Of a stretch of DNA of 64,000 bases, positions 52,157 to 63,884 are shown piece after piece. Every line of letters begins with the position of its first letter. The first letter of the stretch is position 1. The position numbers were made by a program, and so were the translations under genes. The DNA comes from Rhizobium sp. NLR16a (GTDB lineage: Bacteria > Pseudomonadota > Alphaproteobacteria > Rhizobiales > Rhizobiaceae), in contig NZ_CP072869.1 in the NCBI RefSeq assembly GCF_017948245.1, positions 1 through 64,000 on the forward strand, written 5' to 3'. A model generated the notes under the pieces. The model had not been told where the DNA came from and did not search any database. It was given only the letters and a program-made list of their open reading frames with translations.

Positions 52157-53214
52157 CAGAAAAACTCATCTTGGGGGAGAGTGGATTCGGTGACACATGA
52201 GTGCACCGCGGGCGACTGCAATCGAATTTTTTCTGTTCACTGATCAATCATTGCGGAACGTCCCTTTAGTTGGTCTCGGCAGCAAAAGGCCATGATAGTC
52301 ATCATCGGTGTCTCCTTGTTGCCGTCTGTATGAGCTTAGTAAGTTCAAGTCGCGTGGAGGTTCGATGGAGCGATCATGGACGCGCGGCCTAAAGGGCGAG
52401 CGCATCAAGTTCCGCCGCGCGTTAGGTCACGGCAACAGCACATCGCCGCTTTAGCAGATGTCAGGTGCGGTGACCCGCCGGCTTCCGGGCGGTCGATGAC
52501 CGCAGCGCAGCAGCGCACAGATCCAGGTCGCGAAGAGCTAGCGATAACGTCGCCCACAGGCACGTCAGCCTTCTCGTGCGCACTAGGAGGTTCGGTTGTG
52601 ATGCCGTGCTCTGTGGGAGACAGTGCTCCCTGCCTTTAATGCCAATCGTTGAATGTGGGATAAACGAGATCTTCGGTCTGTCCGTCGAAGCCTTTGGTAT
52701 CGATTTCGGGAGTTGCCGGATCGCTTCGGCTAATTGCGCGTCGGAACTTGCGTGTGGACGGCGCGACGGCGCAGATCCTGACAATCGCCGAGGACAAGGC
52801 TTTCACCGACGATGTCCCTTTGTCTGCAGGAGCGACGGTACCATCGAGATCCCGGAGGCTAGCATACCCTTTCCGGCAACTCAGTCGCCTTGCGGACCGC
52901 TTGAGCTGATCCTTAGGGCCTCGAGCATACGAGCCAATGGCGAAGGTCGTGGCGCGTTGTCGATTGCTTCTTCCCGTGCGAGGCCACACCGACATGGGGG
53001 ATCGTTCCTCCTGGCCGAAGACGGGTCTACACCTGACCGGAGCGGATCGTCGAGCTCGCTGCGCCCTCGCGGAGTGAAAATGAGCCGATGTTAGCCGCGG
53101 CACCATATTGGACCTCGACATTGCATAAAATAGTCGATATGAGCTCCACATGACGGCATTACACCGTCATTGCGATAATCATCCGTCAAAATGGACACGT
53201 CGCAATGGCAGCCC
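52157..53214. other. about 1 kb without a supported gene
   Basis: Open frames here are overlapping and unrecognised. The stretch 52990-53075 is a diverged copy of 48440-48535. The region looks like decayed DNA between the racemase and the second thioredoxin-like gene. Confidence 0.5.
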
Positions 53215-53378
53215 GTACCGCAGAGACTTCTTCAGAAGACGAGATCACCAGCGTTTGTTGTCCAACCGATGGAACGAGCGCCGCCTTTCGATATCGGAGC
53301 AACTCGAGCAGATACTTGGCAGGAAGGGCTCATTCCTCGAGCACGGAGCGCTGGCTGAAAGACTGTGGAGAACAAGAA
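53215..53378. repeat. duplicated leader of the thioredoxin-like genes, copy 2
   Basis: Counterpart of 48894-49035. Here the segment runs in frame with the thioredoxin-like gene from an upstream start at 53205, but GGAG before ATG 53379 and alignment with copy 1 favour the internal start. Confidence 0.6.
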
Positions 53379-54485
53379 ATGACTTCTAGTTTAAATAGCG
53401 GCTCTCCAGCCCCGTCTATCAAAGTGCAGCACTGGGTGCGCGGCGATCCGCTTTCCAACTTCAAGCTGGGCAAAATATACATCCCTGTGTTCGTTTCGAT
53501 TACCTGCAGTGGTTGCGGGCCGGCGCTGGTCCGCCTGGCTCAGTTGCAAGAGCAATACCGGTACATCGGAATTGAGGTCATCGGCATTGTAGCAAATAAG
53601 CGGACTGCAACGGTTGACGAGGCCCTAGCTGAGGTGGACGCATGGGTGACCAAATGGCTCCCGAATGCGAACATACGGATCGCGTTCGACTACTCAGGCG
53701 AAATGGATGAGGATTGGCTCAAAGCCAGTCTATCTTTCGCCGTTCCACGGGCGTTCGTTGTCGACCAAGACGGCAGCATCGCGTTTATCGGCCACCCGGA
53801 CTCGCTCGAGGACGTTTTGCCAAAAGTGACTGACGGAAGCTGGCGCGCCAGCGCGGAAGCAAAAAATGCCGAAAAGGAGCGGATTGCTGAAGGCGAGATC
53901 GATGCAACGGAGAACGCGTTGCGTCGTCGAATTCGGGCGGCGACAGACATTGAGGATTGGAAGTCGGCGCTCTCGGTAATTGAAGAGGGCATCAACCTTT
54001 TCCCGGACAGGATCTCTTTGCGCCAGTCGCAAGTCTCGATGTTGATCGGAGAAATGCGCGACATGGAGGCGGGCTGGATAGCATTAGCGCAATTCGCTCG
54101 CGATGCAATTGAACGAAACTCTGAAGATTGGCGTTTCGCGGCGATGGAAGAACTCTTCGGTCCACACTATGATTACTCGGAGCTTCCATTTGCAGAACGC
54201 TTGTCGCTGGGCAAGGAGCTCTCCGAACGTTGCCTGATACTGTGTGCACAGCAAGATGCCCTCTCACGGGCTGAGTCTTACGAAACGATTGCTCAACACT
54301 ACAATGAGAGCGGCGATTACGGCCTGGCGGTGGGGTTGATCGAGCTTGCTTTGAATTTGGTAGACGGAGGGCCACTTCCAGACGAAGATAAGCAGGAATG
54401 GCTGGCGCATTTGCTGCGAGTCCTGACGGAATACAAGGGCGAGGCGGCTTTTTACGGGGGAATATGCATGCCTCCGCCGAAGTAG
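53379..54485 (+). CDS. thioredoxin-like protein with C-terminal helical repeats (full-length copy)
   Basis: A 368-residue protein. N-terminal thioredoxin fold with CSGC (Cys43, Cys46) in SITCSGCGPALVRLAQ, and a cis-Pro region SFAVPRAFVVDQDGSIAFIG near residue 125. The C-terminal part from about residue 165 is helical, with TPR-like stretches: DIEDWKSALSVIEEGINLFP, DMEAGWIALAQFARDAIE, SRAESYETIAQHYNESGDYG, LAVGLIELALNLV. Such fusions tether disulfide chemistry or a redox sensor to a protein-binding scaffold. No signal peptide, so probably cytoplasmic. Exact function unknown; it is the intact parent form of the gene at 49039. Confidence 0.8.
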   Translation: MTSSLNSGSPAPSIKVQHWVRGDPLSNFKLGKIYIPVFVSITCSGCGPALVRLAQLQEQYRYIGIEVIGIVANKRTATVDEALAEVDAWVTKWLPNANIRIAFDYSGEMDEDWLKASLSFAVPRAFVVDQDGSIAFIGHPDSLEDVLPKVTDGSWRASAEAKNAEKERIAEGEIDATENALRRRIRAATDIEDWKSALSVIEEGINLFPDRISLRQSQVSMLIGEMRDMEAGWIALAQFARDAIERNSEDWRFAAMEELFGPHYDYSELPFAERLSLGKELSERCLILCAQQDALSRAESYETIAQHYNESGDYGLAVGLIELALNLVDGGPLPDEDKQEWLAHLLRVLTEYKGEAAFYGGICMPPPK

Positions 54486-54949
54486 CCTTGAAAATAGCAA
54501 CCTGTTGGCGCTGCTCAGGCAGCTCCAACAGGAATTCTGACGAACATTGGAGCAAAACGCATGCAGATCCAACCTGATCGCTCGCTTCTTGCGCGAGCTT
54601 CCGCAATGGGTCGTGGCTGTGGACCGGTCCCAAGTCTTCGCGAGAGAACCTAGCCATTATTGGAGTGCGCCCTGAAGGTCGTGGGACTGTTAGCCAAAAT
54701 GTCAGATGCGGACGGCCTGACCGCAGGGCGACGCTCCTATACGCTTCGATAGATCAACGATTCCCGTTGCTGCTGACGCTTGCAAGACGTCCAGTGCTTC
54801 ATGCCGGCACCTTCCCCCGCTGTTCGTGCGGTAAAGTATTGCGGGCTGACAATCGCCGCTGAGACGTCTTCTACATGCCTCTTAAGTCATTCGCTGCCGG
54901 CAGCGCCCGCCGGTCACCTTTCGCCCTTTCACCGCATAGAAGTGTCATC
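54486..54949. other. 460-bp region before the P450 gene
   Basis: No gene is supported. A frame continuous with the P450 opens at 54875 but has no homologous look. No clear promoter recognised. Confidence 0.45.
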
Positions 54950-56152
54950 ATGTCTGGACAATCATTGCCGACGCTGCCGATGTGGCGCGTCGATAACATC
55001 GAGCCCTCACCCGAAATGTTGACGCTATGCGCCAACGGTCCGATCCACCGCGTGCGCTTCCCCTCGGGGCACGAAGGCTGGTGGGTAACAGGCTACGACG
55101 AGGCTAAGGCGGTCCTGTCCGATGCGGCCTTTCGGCCCTCGGGAATGCCTCCGGCGGCATTCACCCCGGCCACGGTTATTCTCGGTTCCCCTGGGTGGCT
55201 GGGCTCGCACGAGGGCATCGAGCATGCCCGCTTACGCACGATCGTGGCGCCGGCCTTCAGCAGCGGAAGGCTGAAGCTGCTCGCGCAGCAGGTCGAGGCG
55301 ATCGCCGCACAGTTGTTCGAGACGCTGGCGGCCCAGCCCCAGCCCGCCGACCTGCGCCGTCATCTCTCGTTTCCGCTTCCGGCCATGGTCATCAGCGCGC
55401 TGATGGGCGTGCCCTATGAGGATCACGCCTTTTTCGCCAGGCTGTCCGACGAGGTGATGACGCACCAACATGAAAGCGGCCCGCGTAACGCGGCGCGCTC
55501 GGCCTGGGAAGAATTGCGCAGCTACATTCGCGGCAAGATACGAGACAAGCGTCAGGATCCGGGTGACAACCTACTGACGGATCTGCTCACAGCGGTTGAC
55601 CAGGGCAAGGCGAGCGAGGAAGAGGCGGTCGGCCTGGCGGCCGGCATGCTGGTGGCCGGGCACGAGACAACCGTCGCGCAGATCGAATTCGGCCTGCTGG
55701 CCATGTTCCGCCATCCGCAACAGCGCGAACGTCTCGGCGGCGATCCATCCCTGGTTGACAAGGCGGTGGAGGAAATCCTGCGAATGTACCCGCCGGGCTC
55801 GGGCTGGGACGGCATCATGCGTTATCCGAGGACCGACGTGACGATCGCGGGCGTGCATATTCCCGCGGAGAGCAAGGTGCTGGTCGGCTTGCCGGCGACG
55901 TCATTCGACCCACGCCATTTCGACGACCCAGAAATCTTCGACATCGGACGCGACAGAAAGCCGCACTTGGCTTTCTCATACGGGCCGCACTACTGCATCG
56001 GCGTGGGGCTGGCCAGAGTGGAACTCAAAGTGGTGTTAGGTTCGATCTTCCAGCGCTTTCCTGCTCTACGCCTGGCCGTGGCGCCCGAAGAACTAAAGTT
56101 GCGCAAAGAGATTATCACTGGTGGGTTCGAGGAGTTTCCGGTGCTCTGGTGA
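54950..56152 (+). CDS. cyp112: cytochrome P450 of the CYP112 type (gibberellin operon)
   Basis: A 400-residue soluble bacterial P450. I-helix oxygen motif AGHETT near residue 238, ExxR in VEEILRMYPP near residue 275, heme ligand Cys349 in FSYGPHYCIGVGLAR. The N-terminus (LPTLPMWRVDNIEPSPEML) and whole length strongly resemble rhizobial CYP112 as I recall it. CYP112 is the first gene of the symbiotic gibberellin operon and acts as the C20-oxidising step towards GA9. Start ATG 54950 fits the family N-terminus; the frame is open to 54875. The rest of the operon (CYP114, ferredoxin, SDR, CYP117, prenyl synthase and cyclases) is absent downstream, so this gene is stranded. Intact, but probably without substrate supply unless the other genes are elsewhere. 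Confidence 0.85.
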   Translation: MSGQSLPTLPMWRVDNIEPSPEMLTLCANGPIHRVRFPSGHEGWWVTGYDEAKAVLSDAAFRPSGMPPAAFTPATVILGSPGWLGSHEGIEHARLRTIVAPAFSSGRLKLLAQQVEAIAAQLFETLAAQPQPADLRRHLSFPLPAMVISALMGVPYEDHAFFARLSDEVMTHQHESGPRNAARSAWEELRSYIRGKIRDKRQDPGDNLLTDLLTAVDQGKASEEEAVGLAAGMLVAGHETTVAQIEFGLLAMFRHPQQRERLGGDPSLVDKAVEEILRMYPPGSGWDGIMRYPRTDVTIAGVHIPAESKVLVGLPATSFDPRHFDDPEIFDIGRDRKPHLAFSYGPHYCIGVGLARVELKVVLGSIFQRFPALRLAVAPEELKLRKEIITGGFEEFPVLW

Positions 56153-56574
56153 TTCATGGACACCAGCGGGATCGCAACCTTCTTGAAATGCGCAGGAGCT
56201 ATCGAGACCGCCCTCCATTAGCGGTGGTGATCGGGGCGGATTGCAAGACATGTCGGCAACCCTACAAAACATAGCGACAACGAAACATGTGCAATCTCGA
56301 AGGCTTAGCCGCACCAAAATCGAGTTGCATCATCACGAGGTAACGCGAGAAGCCAAGGTTCCGAACAAGACACATGCCGCAGCCACGTTACGCCAGGGAG
56401 TGAGGGTTCCGGATATTTTGTCCGTAACGTTCAAAGAGAGTGGCAGCCGGTCGACAGCGCAAGTCGCAGCTTCGGACCTTGTTCACGCCCTCTCCCGCAG
56501 CCCTTAGCAGCGCGTTGTTCCATTTTTATGACAGATAAGCTCCGGCTTTAAGATATCGACGCCTCGGCGACGCG
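56153..56574. other. region after the P450 with a possible CYP114 start scrap
   Basis: ATG 56156 opens a 21-codon frame (DTSGIATFLKCAGAIETALH, then stop) directly after the P450, at the place where the next operon gene would begin. It might be a broken CYP114 start, but this is too short to prove. The remainder shows no gene. Confidence 0.35.
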
Positions 56575-56955
56575 GAAATGCATCCGCATCTCGCTGGTCT
56601 CGGCTTCACGATCGAGCAGTGCTCGTCGGTCAACGGAGCCGTTGAGGAAGCTGATATCGTCACCACGGTAACGGCAACAGTGCGCGACCATCCTGTCGGA
56701 CAACCATGTCAGCCTGGCATCCACATGAACGCGGTGGTGGGGATGCCTGGCGAGACGGAACTTAGCAAGGATATCCTCCTGCGCTCGGACATCTTTTTGG
56801 AGTATCCGCCACAGACCCGCATCGAAGGCCAGATCCAGCAGTTGCCGGTCCAGCATCCTCTATCGAACTTTGATGACTGGTCGAGTGGACGGCCGTGGAA
56901 GCGCCGACCAGATCACGGTGTTCGACAGCGTCGGCTCCGCCATCGGCGCAGAGAT
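56575..56955 (+). pseudogene. ornithine cyclodeaminase remnant
   Basis: Plus-strand coding for GLGFTIEQCSSVNGAVEEAD, IVTTVTATVRD, GIHMNAVVGMPGETELSKDI, LLRSDIFLEYPPQTRIEGQI: the NAD-binding half of an ornithine cyclodeaminase/mu-crystallin protein. The frame then shifts, with SADQITVFDSVGSAI in the next frame. The N-terminal half is missing. Confidence 0.78.
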
Positions 56956-57314
56956 GCAAGGCGGGATGGTGGTTCAAGCGTATGAGGATTTTTGGCCACA
57001 TAGTGCGATCGGCAACAAGATACCGACCCCACTGGTGAATTCGGAAAGCCGCGAGCCCGCTTCACGAAATATGCGGGAAAGTCCGAAGAGCCGAGTCGAT
57101 GTAACGATGCGGTGCCGCCCATATCTGTGAGGTGCGTGCGCGATCTACGGCCACGAACCAGCGCCAGACGGACCTCATCGGTCACGCCGCAAGCCAGCAT
57201 CCGACCGGAGGCACTCTCCACGAACAACTGTCCCGAATTGCCGCACTATTTAGCATTCGCTTGCATGCGCAGACTGCGATGATACCGTTCGCCGACAACC
57301 TGGGGGGATCGCGT

Positions 57315-57569
57315 ATGACAATTGAAGAGCTGATCGATATACAGGAAGCAGGTTCAAGAGCGCGGGTGCTCGGCCTGAAGGCTCACGAGAACCCATACCT
57401 CGCCGCCCACAGGACGCCTACTGGTGATGGCAGCGCTCTCGGAGATCGGCTTGCGCGGCACGACGCGTGGAAGTTCGGTTGGGAAGCGGAGGATGCTAGC
57501 CGCGAAGGAAGGGTTGTTTCGCACTTCCAGGAATTGGCCTCTGCCAAACGGCGTTCGCATGATGCGTAA
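57315..57569 (+). CDS. small Rmf/CrpP-like protein
   Basis: An 84-residue protein from ATG 57315 (MTIEELIDIQEAG). The core, ARVLGLKAHENPYL followed by a spacer and ARHDAWKFGWEAEDAS, has the G-x-NPY...W-x-GW pattern of ribosome-modulation-factor/CrpP-like small proteins. The inserted spacer is longer than usual. The frame is open upstream to 57132 without a likely start. The role would be ribosome or stress related by analogy; confidence in function is low. Confidence 0.5.
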   Translation: MTIEELIDIQEAGSRARVLGLKAHENPYLAAHRTPTGDGSALGDRLARHDAWKFGWEAEDASREGRVVSHFQELASAKRRSHDA

Positions 57570-58029
57570 CGTTATTGTGGTGGTTCGCTAGCGACGAGAA
57601 GTTTTCAGGCCCGTCGCGGCAAAGGATCGGCATCTTTTCACCATCGGGTCGCCGCCAGCTGCCCAACTGCGGTGCAAACTCGCGACGGCCCACAATCAGC
57701 TTCCGAATCTGGCAGGAGCGTTCAGCCGGTAGGGAAGCTCCTAGGGAGTGATGCACTGATCATTCCCAAGCGGAGAGCGACGGACAAACATTCGAGAATT
57801 GCCTCGGCGTGATACGCTCATGGCCCGCAGGTTGGGCCAGGGCGTTCGAGAAACCTGCGGAGGCCGTTGAGCGGCCGTCGTCTTGAAGGAATCGGCCGAA
57901 GAACGGCGCGGCCTGAGCTCATAGTCTTGACGCCTTAAGGATGGTGGAACTCGAACGTCAAACAGGATGCAACCCCGCGTGGCAGCGTACAATGCTGGTG
58001 AATGTCCGGGGCACTTGGCGGAGTTCGGT
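57570..58029. other. decayed region with probable IS3 tail
   Basis: No gene is supported. Around 57770-57860 the minus strand may encode the end of an IS3-type OrfB (NALAQPAGHERITPRQFSNV), but the pieces are frameshifted. Confidence 0.35.
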
Positions 58030-58290
58030 ATCGCGACGCGACAGGGCATTGCCGCAGTCGGAATGCTTATGTGACACGGATCAAGCACCGGCACATAGCG
58101 CGAGAAGGTGTCGACCACCGTCAGAACCCGCAACTTCTTTCCGGTCGCCAGCTGGTCGTGAACGAGGTCCATGGCCATGCCCCAACCCTCACGCTCTAAG
58201 AGCACATGCACCCGACGGTAGCCGTAGCGCACTGTCGCAGATCTCGCGAATACGCCGTTCCAAGCCGGCCTGATCGGCACGGCGAGAGAT
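58030..58290 (-). pseudogene. IS3-family OrfB remnant
   Basis: The minus strand reads TVRYGYRRVHVLLEREGW joined to AMDLVHDQLATGKKLRVLTV and VDTFSRYVPVLDP: two parts of an IS3/IS407-group transposase, with the segment between them deleted. Not functional. Confidence 0.75.
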
Positions 58291-58624
58291 GTAGTGTTAG
58301 CTTGAACGATCGAAGTTGAGCGTCCAATGACGGGCAAGGGCGTGCGTTATCGACATCATCCGGCCTCCACCCAATTCCTGCTCGCTTAGCGGCTCCGCTC
58401 CAATACGGCTATCTGCCTATGCAATCGCTGCCTTGGATCGAACCGGCTCAACGCTACTTTTCCTTGATTTTCTCCGGAAGAAAGGAAGGCCACTATAAGG
58501 AAGGCCACTATAATGAGGAATACGACGACCAGGTAACCGGAACTATCTCCGCTATTGCTCCCACTTCGGCTTGCGACGGCCGTGGGAGCTGGCGGCGACA
58601 CTTGCGGCGAAAGGCTCACCGGCT

Positions 58625-58978
58625 CGGAAGAAAGGACCTGGCTTGCCGCCAGTGCGGTTTCCAGCTCGCGTTCGTCGTGCGATGAGAGGCCAAGTTTCAG
58701 GGCTCGGATCGCGCCGAGGTCCGCTCTCGCAAAGTTCCTCCTGGCCGAGATGGACGAAGCCGCAACCTTCCTCGATCGCAAGCCGCCAGTGGTCGTTGAC
58801 GATCAGCTCACATCGATTTAGCGCAGACTGCTACTGCGCGACTAATCTCGGTACATAGTTCAGCCTCCGGACGATCCTTGATGCGCAACTGTACCAGCTT
58901 GATGCCGAGAGGGTACCAGTCGGGCAATCCACTCGGCGCTGTCGACGATCAGGTAGAACGGGTCGCGCTTCAAGTGAA
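58625..58978 (-). pseudogene. thiE: thiamine-phosphate synthase ThiE, decayed
   Basis: Directly after thiG on the minus strand, RDPFYLIVDSAEWIARLV begins a ThiE. A one-base insertion follows, then IKLVQLRIKDRPEAELCTEI in the next frame. A second shift leads to IVNDHWRLAIEEGCGFVHLG, and a third to ADLGAIRALKLGLSSHDERE. Homology ends near LETALAA. At least three frameshifts and a missing C-terminus mean no ThiE activity from here. The following open frame (to 58386) contains a 15-base tandem repeat at 58486-58515 that makes a hydrophobic FLIIVAFLIVAFL run, probably by chance. Confidence 0.82.
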
Positions 58979-59743
58979 CACCGCCTTTCCGATCACCGGC
59001 GTGGAGGGTACGGCCATGTCGCGCGGCTCCATCAGTCCGGCGTTAAAGGCTTGATTGCCGGCGGCGATTGCCGCGGCAAAGGCGGCTGCCATCGCGGCGG
59101 GATCTGCCGCGCCGGCAACGGCGGTGTTGAGCAGAACCGCATCGAAACCGAGCTCCATGACCGCAGTTGCGTGCGACGGCCGACCGATGCCGGCATCGAC
59201 GATCAGCGACACGTCAGGGAAATGGGCCCGCATTGCTCTGAGCGCCGTGGGATTGAGCGGCCCGGCGGCACTGCCGATCGGTGCGCACCAAGGCATGAGC
59301 ACCTTGCAGCCGGCGTCCAGCAGTCGTTCGGCCACAACCAGATCGTCCGTCGTGTACGGGAAGACTTCAAAACCTTCACCGACGAGAATGCGAGCCGCCT
59401 CGACGAGACCGAAGACATCCGGCTGTAACGTATCATGGTTGCCGATAACCTCGAGCTTGATCCAGTCGGTGGAGAACAGCTCGCGTGCCATCCTTGCCGT
59501 CAGCACCGCTTCCGCGACGCTGTGGCAACCTGCGGTGTTGGGTAGGATACGAACGCCGAGCGCGCGGACCATTTCGAAGAAGGTGCCCCCACTGCGGCCG
59601 CCAGACATTTCACGACGAAGCGAGACGGTGACGATTTCCGTCGCCGATTGCCTTACAGCCTCGGCGAGGACGGCAGGAGAGGGGTATCGCGCTGTGCCAA
59701 GCAGCAGACGGGAGGTAATTTCGGACCCATAAAGCGTCAGCAT
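58970..59743 (-). CDS. thiG: thiazole synthase ThiG
   Basis: A 257-residue TIM-barrel enzyme that builds the thiazole phosphate ring of thiamine from deoxyxylulose phosphate, iminoglycine and ThiS thiocarboxylate. The Schiff-base Lys is in [16 protein letters not shown] near residue 95. [18 protein letters not shown] near residue 157 and [12 protein letters not shown] near residue 185 are canonical. Starts four bases after thiS. Full length, no defect visible. Confidence 0.95.
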   Translation of the reverse strand: MLTLYGSEITSRLLLGTARYPSPAVLAEAVRQSATEIVTVSLRREMSGGRSGGTFFEMVRALGVRILPNTAGCHSVAEAVLTARMARELFSTDWIKLEVIGNHDTLQPDVFGLVEAARILVGEGFEVFPYTTDDLVVAERLLDAGCKVLMPWCAPIGSAAGPLNPTALRAMRAHFPDVSLIVDAGIGRPSHATAVMELGFDAVLLNTAVAGAADPAAMAAAFAAAIAAGNQAFNAGLMEPRDMAVPSTPVIGKAVFT

Positions 59744-59746
59744 CAG

Positions 59747-59944
59747 TCAACCTCCCTGCATCGGCGACAGGATTTCGATTCTGTCATTGTCGTTGAGCGA
59801 TCGATCGAACCGGTCTTCGCGATGGACAAGCTCACCGTTGACGGCTGTCGCCAGCCAATCACCCTCGTATTCCATCAAGACTAAAAGCTCCGACAGCGTC
59901 TCAGCCGCGACATCCAGAGCCTCGCCATTTACGATTAATTTCAA
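59747..59944 (-). CDS. thiS: sulfur carrier protein ThiS
   Basis: A 65-residue ubiquitin-fold sulfur carrier ending in the required Gly-Gly (SPMQGG), which is adenylated and thiocarboxylated to deliver sulfur to ThiG. Start ATG 59944 overlaps the stop of thiO by four bases. Confidence 0.93.
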   Translation of the reverse strand: MKLIVNGEALDVAAETLSELLVLMEYEGDWLATAVNGELVHREDRFDRSLNDNDRIEILSPMQGG

Positions 59945-60915
59945 GGGGCGTTCCTTCCCGTAGTGTGTTGGTTGAAGACAAGTTCAGCGGCCTCGGCGGC
60001 CATGGCTGGCGCGAGCAGAAAGCCGTGGCGGTAGAGGCCGTTGAGCGAGATCACCTTCCCCTGATGGCTTGCACGTGGAAGATTGTCCGGAAAGGCTGGG
60101 CGGATTCCGACACCCGTTTCGATTATGGTTGCATCGGCAAAGGCCGGATTTAGCGTGTATGCAGCGTTGAGCAGTTCCATCAGTGAACGGGCGACTATAG
60201 GCCCGTCGAATTCCGTCTCGATCATCGTCGCGCCGACCATGAACAGACCGTCTCCACGCGGGACGATGTAGACGGGGAAACGCGGATGGAGCAAGCGGAC
60301 CGGCCGGGAGAGATCCACGTCAAAGCTTCTAAGGTAGAGCATTTCGCCGCGAACGCCGCGCAACTCCTTCGCCTCGCCGATCTGCGCTGCGCCCGTGCAA
60401 TCGACGACACCGTCAAAGCTCTCCTCGTGCGGGCTCTCGCCCACGAAGGTGACCCCCTGAACCGTCAGCTTGGTGCGCAGCAGACACAACACTCGCCGAG
60501 GATCGAGATGGGCTTCGCGGCGAAAGAACAGCCCATGCCGGAATCGCCCGGCAAGAGAGGGTTCCAGCGACGCGATCGCCGGCTCTTCCAGCCATTCATA
60601 ACCGGTCGTGCGGCAGGCAAAGCGTCTCAGTTCACCAAGATCGCGGGCCGACGCGACCACGAGCGTTCCGTTTCGTCGCACCTCTCCAGGCACCATTGCC
60701 TCCCATTTGTCGGCGGCGGTGAGGCCGCGCATCAGCACGGCGCCATCAGCACTCTCCTGCTCGCACCAGGGCGCCAACATTCCGCCCGCGAGCCACGATG
60801 CAGCGCCGAGGAAACTGCCATATGGATCGAGCACGGTGACCTCGGCATCTCGAGCGCGCAGTTCATGCGCCACCGTCAGGCCGGCAACGCCGGCGCCTTT
60901 GACAAGCACACGCAT
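59941..60915 (-). CDS. thiO: glycine oxidase ThiO
   Basis: A 324-residue FAD-dependent glycine oxidase (DAO family). FAD motif GAGVAGLTVAHELRARDAEV at residues 8-27; the motif DCTGAAQIGE near residue 190; and the C-terminal GVGIRPAFPDNLPRA plus NGLYRHGFLLAPAMA near residue 295. It supplies the iminoglycine for thiazole formation in aerobes. Starts one base after the thiC stop. Confidence 0.93.
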   Translation of the reverse strand: MRVLVKGAGVAGLTVAHELRARDAEVTVLDPYGSFLGAASWLAGGMLAPWCEQESADGAVLMRGLTAADKWEAMVPGEVRRNGTLVVASARDLGELRRFACRTTGYEWLEEPAIASLEPSLAGRFRHGLFFRREAHLDPRRVLCLLRTKLTVQGVTFVGESPHEESFDGVVDCTGAAQIGEAKELRGVRGEMLYLRSFDVDLSRPVRLLHPRFPVYIVPRGDGLFMVGATMIETEFDGPIVARSLMELLNAAYTLNPAFADATIIETGVGIRPAFPDNLPRASHQGKVISLNGLYRHGFLLAPAMAAEAAELVFNQHTTGRNAP

Positions 60916-60916
60916 C

Positions 60917-62950
<2,034 letters not shown>

Positions 62951-63173
62951 GGTGAATGCGAAAAGGGTAGAGGCTTGCCGAGGGGACTGTCAAGCGACAA
63001 TCTGCGATGGCACGGGGTCAGGTTACACACAGGCTATCGTGCGTGTCGCCGCGATTAAGCGATGGACAAGGGCAATCGTCCGGCCGGCACGCTTCCGCAA
63101 GACAAGCGCCCTTGTCGCATAGGCAGTCGATTTATTCTGAGTAGTTCGCCAAATCTACCGAGATACAGAAGCG

Positions 63174-63884
63174 CTATTGAGAAAGCAGGCGCGGAACTGG
63201 AAAGTCTAGTACTTTGTCCGTGTAGCTTTCGACCAGGGCGCTAAACGGCGTGCCGTCTGGAAGTTTGAGTACGGCACGATGTTCGAGCAGGAACGCCGGC
63301 AGGCCGAGGGAACTTGTTTCATGCGCTGTTAAGCCGTCCATGTCCCAGCCTTCGGATAGAGGGGACCAGAGCAACTTGGCAGACAGGTTTGTGCGAGTGA
63401 AATTGAGAGCCTGAACGGCTCTGCCAAACGCGATATCGCTGGTATTCAACGCCTGATTCATCTCCGCAGTTAATTTTGCAGGTACATACCAGTTGTCGGC
63501 TTCGGACAAGACGCGGTCGCCGCAGACCAGTCGGACGCGGCGATAGGCGATCAACTCACCCGGTCCGACGGTTAGAAGATCACGGATGTCCTCATCGGCC
63601 GGTTTGCCTTGCCCGCCCACACGCTGAGCTACGATCTTGAAACCTTCCGGTGCGAGCTTATGCGCGGCGCACCAACGGTCAAGGGTCAACGTAGCACTGG
63701 CGTTACTCAGGAGATTGGCATTCAGGGTCTGGAGGACCGCAAGCGCTTCCACCCGAGATACCGGCGTGTTCAGCCACTGAGCCCCTATAGACGGTTCTTG
63801 CGCAATTGCGAACTGGGTGCCCAGCACGATGGCAGCCGCTGCAAGCGCGGCGATGCGAATGCATTTCGCAGAACATAATGACAT
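63174..63884 (-). CDS. exported protein of unknown function
   Basis: A 236-residue protein with a Sec-type signal peptide (CIRIAALAAAAIVLGTQFAIAQ, cleavage near residue 29). The mature part has TLTLDRWCAAHKLAPEGFKI, ELIAYRRVRLVCGDRVLSEA, then NWYVPAKLTAEMNQAL and FLLEHRAVLKLPDGTPFSAL. The pattern of a trailing LEHRAV strand and an RRVRL-x-CG strand recalls the chorismate-lyase/UTRA-like fold, but I am not sure. Two Cys in the mature part could pair in the periplasm. It runs in the same direction as the thi operon and is separated from the riboswitch by about 220 empty bases. Confidence 0.75.
   Translation of the reverse strand: MSLCSAKCIRIAALAAAAIVLGTQFAIAQEPSIGAQWLNTPVSRVEALAVLQTLNANLLSNASATLTLDRWCAAHKLAPEGFKIVAQRVGGQGKPADEDIRDLLTVGPGELIAYRRVRLVCGDRVLSEADNWYVPAKLTAEMNQALNTSDIAFGRAVQALNFTRTNLSAKLLWSPLSEGWDMDGLTAHETSSLGLPAFLLEHRAVLKLPDGTPFSALVESYTDKVLDFPVPRLLSQ

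Noticed and set aside
52576..53151. Overlapping frames of 170 codons on both strands
   Set aside because: They are mirror images in GC-rich decayed DNA; neither shows a domain or a start signal.
58386..58781. Possible small membrane protein on the minus strand
   Set aside because: Its N-terminal half is ThiE sequence in one of the shifted frames, and the hydrophobic run comes from a 15-bp tandem repeat.
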